NCBI GenBank assembly: GCA_016195325.1
Contig: JACPZX010000060.1
Location: forward strand, 1-64,000
Source of the DNA: Acidobacteriota bacterium
Lineage (GTDB): Bacteria; Acidobacteriota; Polarisedimenticolia; JACPZX01
Direction: 5' to 3'
DNA length: 64,000 bases
The notes beneath the pieces are model-generated. The model had not been told where the DNA came from. It was given only the letters and a program-made list of their open reading frames with translations, and ran no database searches. Below, piece by piece: positions 63,229 to 64,000 of this stretch (position 1 is its first letter; each line of letters opens with the position of its first letter). The translations under genes were made by a program, and so were the position numbers.

Positions 63229-64000
63229 TCAGTTTCCCGGAGCCGGACTCCGGCGCCAGGCGACTCTCTGGCCGAGGGTCAGTCCGGCGACGTACGCATT
63301 CCCCGCCGCGAAGAGGACGAGAAACGGAACCGACGCGTAGAACCCCTCGCCCGCCGCCCAGACCGCCGCGACGCCGAAGAAGATCGCGAGGAACGCTTCG
63401 ACGGCCGCGAGCTGCGACGGCTCGCCTCGATAGGCGCGGCGCGGGGCCGCCCCCGTGCCGCGCCCCTGCTTCGGGGTCCTCCGGAACGAGGGGGCGCCGG
63501 CGTCGAAGGCCTCGAGGACGGCCAGGGCGTTGTTGAGCGCGAGCCCGGCGCCGAGGGCCATCACGATCGGAAAGGCGGCCGCGAAACGCGCGAGGAGCGA
63601 GGCGGGGCGACGGCCGCGTCCCGGCGCGCGGTCGAGGCGCAGCGCCCGCAGGCAGAAGGCGGCGAAGGCTCCGGTTCCCGCGACGAACACGATCAGGTCG
63701 GGGGCGCCGAGGCTCCATCCGAGCGATCGCCTGATCGCCAGCGACGGGACGATCAGCAGCGAGACGGCGAGGAGGAGCAGGTAGGCGGCGTTGTTGGTCA
63801 GGTGAATCGTCGCCTCGAGTTTCGCCCGCGCCGGGGCCCCGGAGCGCAGGATCGCCGGCATCAGCTTCCTCGCCGTCTGGATGGAGCCGAGGGCCCAGCG
63901 GTGCTGCTGCGACCTCAGCGCGTCCATCTCCGCCGGCAGCTCCGCAGGGCAGCGGGGTGCGTCCACGAAGACGAACCGCCACCCCGCGAGCTGGGCGCGG
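63229..64000 (-). CDS. Family-2 glycosyltransferase, N-terminus beyond right edge
   Basis: The C-terminal 257 codons are visible up to base 64000 in frame. The first visible residues, RAQLAGWRFVFVDAPRCPAE, then MDALRSQQHRWALGSIQTAR, contain the QxxRW motif of processive cellulose-synthase-like GT2 enzymes. Four or so membrane helices follow (LLLLAVSLLIVPSLAIR, LIVFVAGTGAFAAFCLRAL, AVEAFLAIFFGVAAVWAA). The part holding the GT-A nucleotide-sugar site lies outside the window. It is on the same strand as the cytochrome operon with an 86-bp gap, in which a weak pair, TTGTTC and TAACCT, with 17-bp spacing occurs on the minus strand (63170-63198). Confidence 0.82.
   Translation of the reverse strand, partial: RAQLAGWRFVFVDAPRCPAELPAEMDALRSQQHRWALGSIQTARKLMPAILRSGAPARAKLEATIHLTNNAAYLLLLAVSLLIVPSLAIRRSLGWSLGAPDLIVFVAGTGAFAAFCLRALRLDRAPGRGRRPASLLARFAAAFPIVMALGAGLALNNALAVLEAFDAGAPSFRRTPKQGRGTGAAPRRAYRGEPSQLAAVEAFLAIFFGVAAVWAAGEGFYASVPFLVLFAAGNAYVAGLTLGQRVAWRRSPAPGN

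Overview
The window reads as a chromosomal segment of a GC-rich Gram-negative bacterium. The Gram-negative signs are a TamA/BamA-type outer-membrane barrel, a second outer-membrane barrel ending in Trp, and many signal peptides. Kelch and MopE-like secreted proteins, a flavohemoglobin-modulator-type (QEGLA-family) protein, a TolB-propeller amidohydrolase and large CXXCH cytochromes together point to the Acidobacteriota or a neighbouring uncultured phylum. That placement is inference. I see no transposase, integrase, CRISPR array or phage gene. GTG and TTG starts are common, and about a dozen neighbouring genes are coupled by 4-nt ATGA/GTGA/TTGA overlaps.

Layout. 1-7555 (minus): a tight six-gene operon, DoxX, glucose-dehydrogenase-like MDR enzyme, aquaporin, GMC oxidoreductase, secreted double-VOC protein and GH63-type glucosidase (cut by the left edge). 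7743-11446 (plus): OlsB-like N-acyltransferase, PlsC acyltransferase, DinB-like protein and a DedA/ATP-grasp fusion, which looks like an aminolipid locus. 11543-14550 (plus): four exported proteins (DM13, GlcG/HbpS, cupin, SMP-30). 14525-23543 (minus): ArnT-like glycosyltransferase, TolB-propeller amidohydrolase, two ABC transporter ATPase/permease pairs and an FHA protein. 23633-29977 (minus): one 2114-residue protein that joins a TamB-like body to a TamA/BamA-like barrel.

30071-38002: a small exported protein, a QEGLA-family metallopeptidase-like protein, then rfbA and rfbB (dTDP-sugar synthesis) with a divergent 4.3-kb secreted subtilase between them. 38042-39643: tRNA-Pro and three different tRNA-Arg genes, interspersed with smr and an ICMT-like gene. 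39733-43809: a truncated secreted ORF and a 14-repeat kelch/MopE protein, each behind a near-identical promoter. 43902-44196: tRNA-Lys and tRNA-Leu.

44268-55781 (plus): a housekeeping block for protein quality control and translation, tig-clpP-clpX-lon-engB-rho, then rpmE-prfA-prmC-moeA. It is followed by glnA (type I-alpha-like) and a strong 12-bp hairpin terminator. 57388-63142 (minus): an exported SAM methyltransferase and a coupled three-gene set of 23-CXXCH cytochrome, 16-CXXCH cytochrome and outer-membrane barrel, a candidate transmembrane electron conduit with 39 predicted hemes. The right edge holds the end of a family-2 glycosyltransferase. The most unusual items are the TamB-TamA single-chain protein, the 39-heme/barrel operon and the DedA/ATP-grasp fusion.
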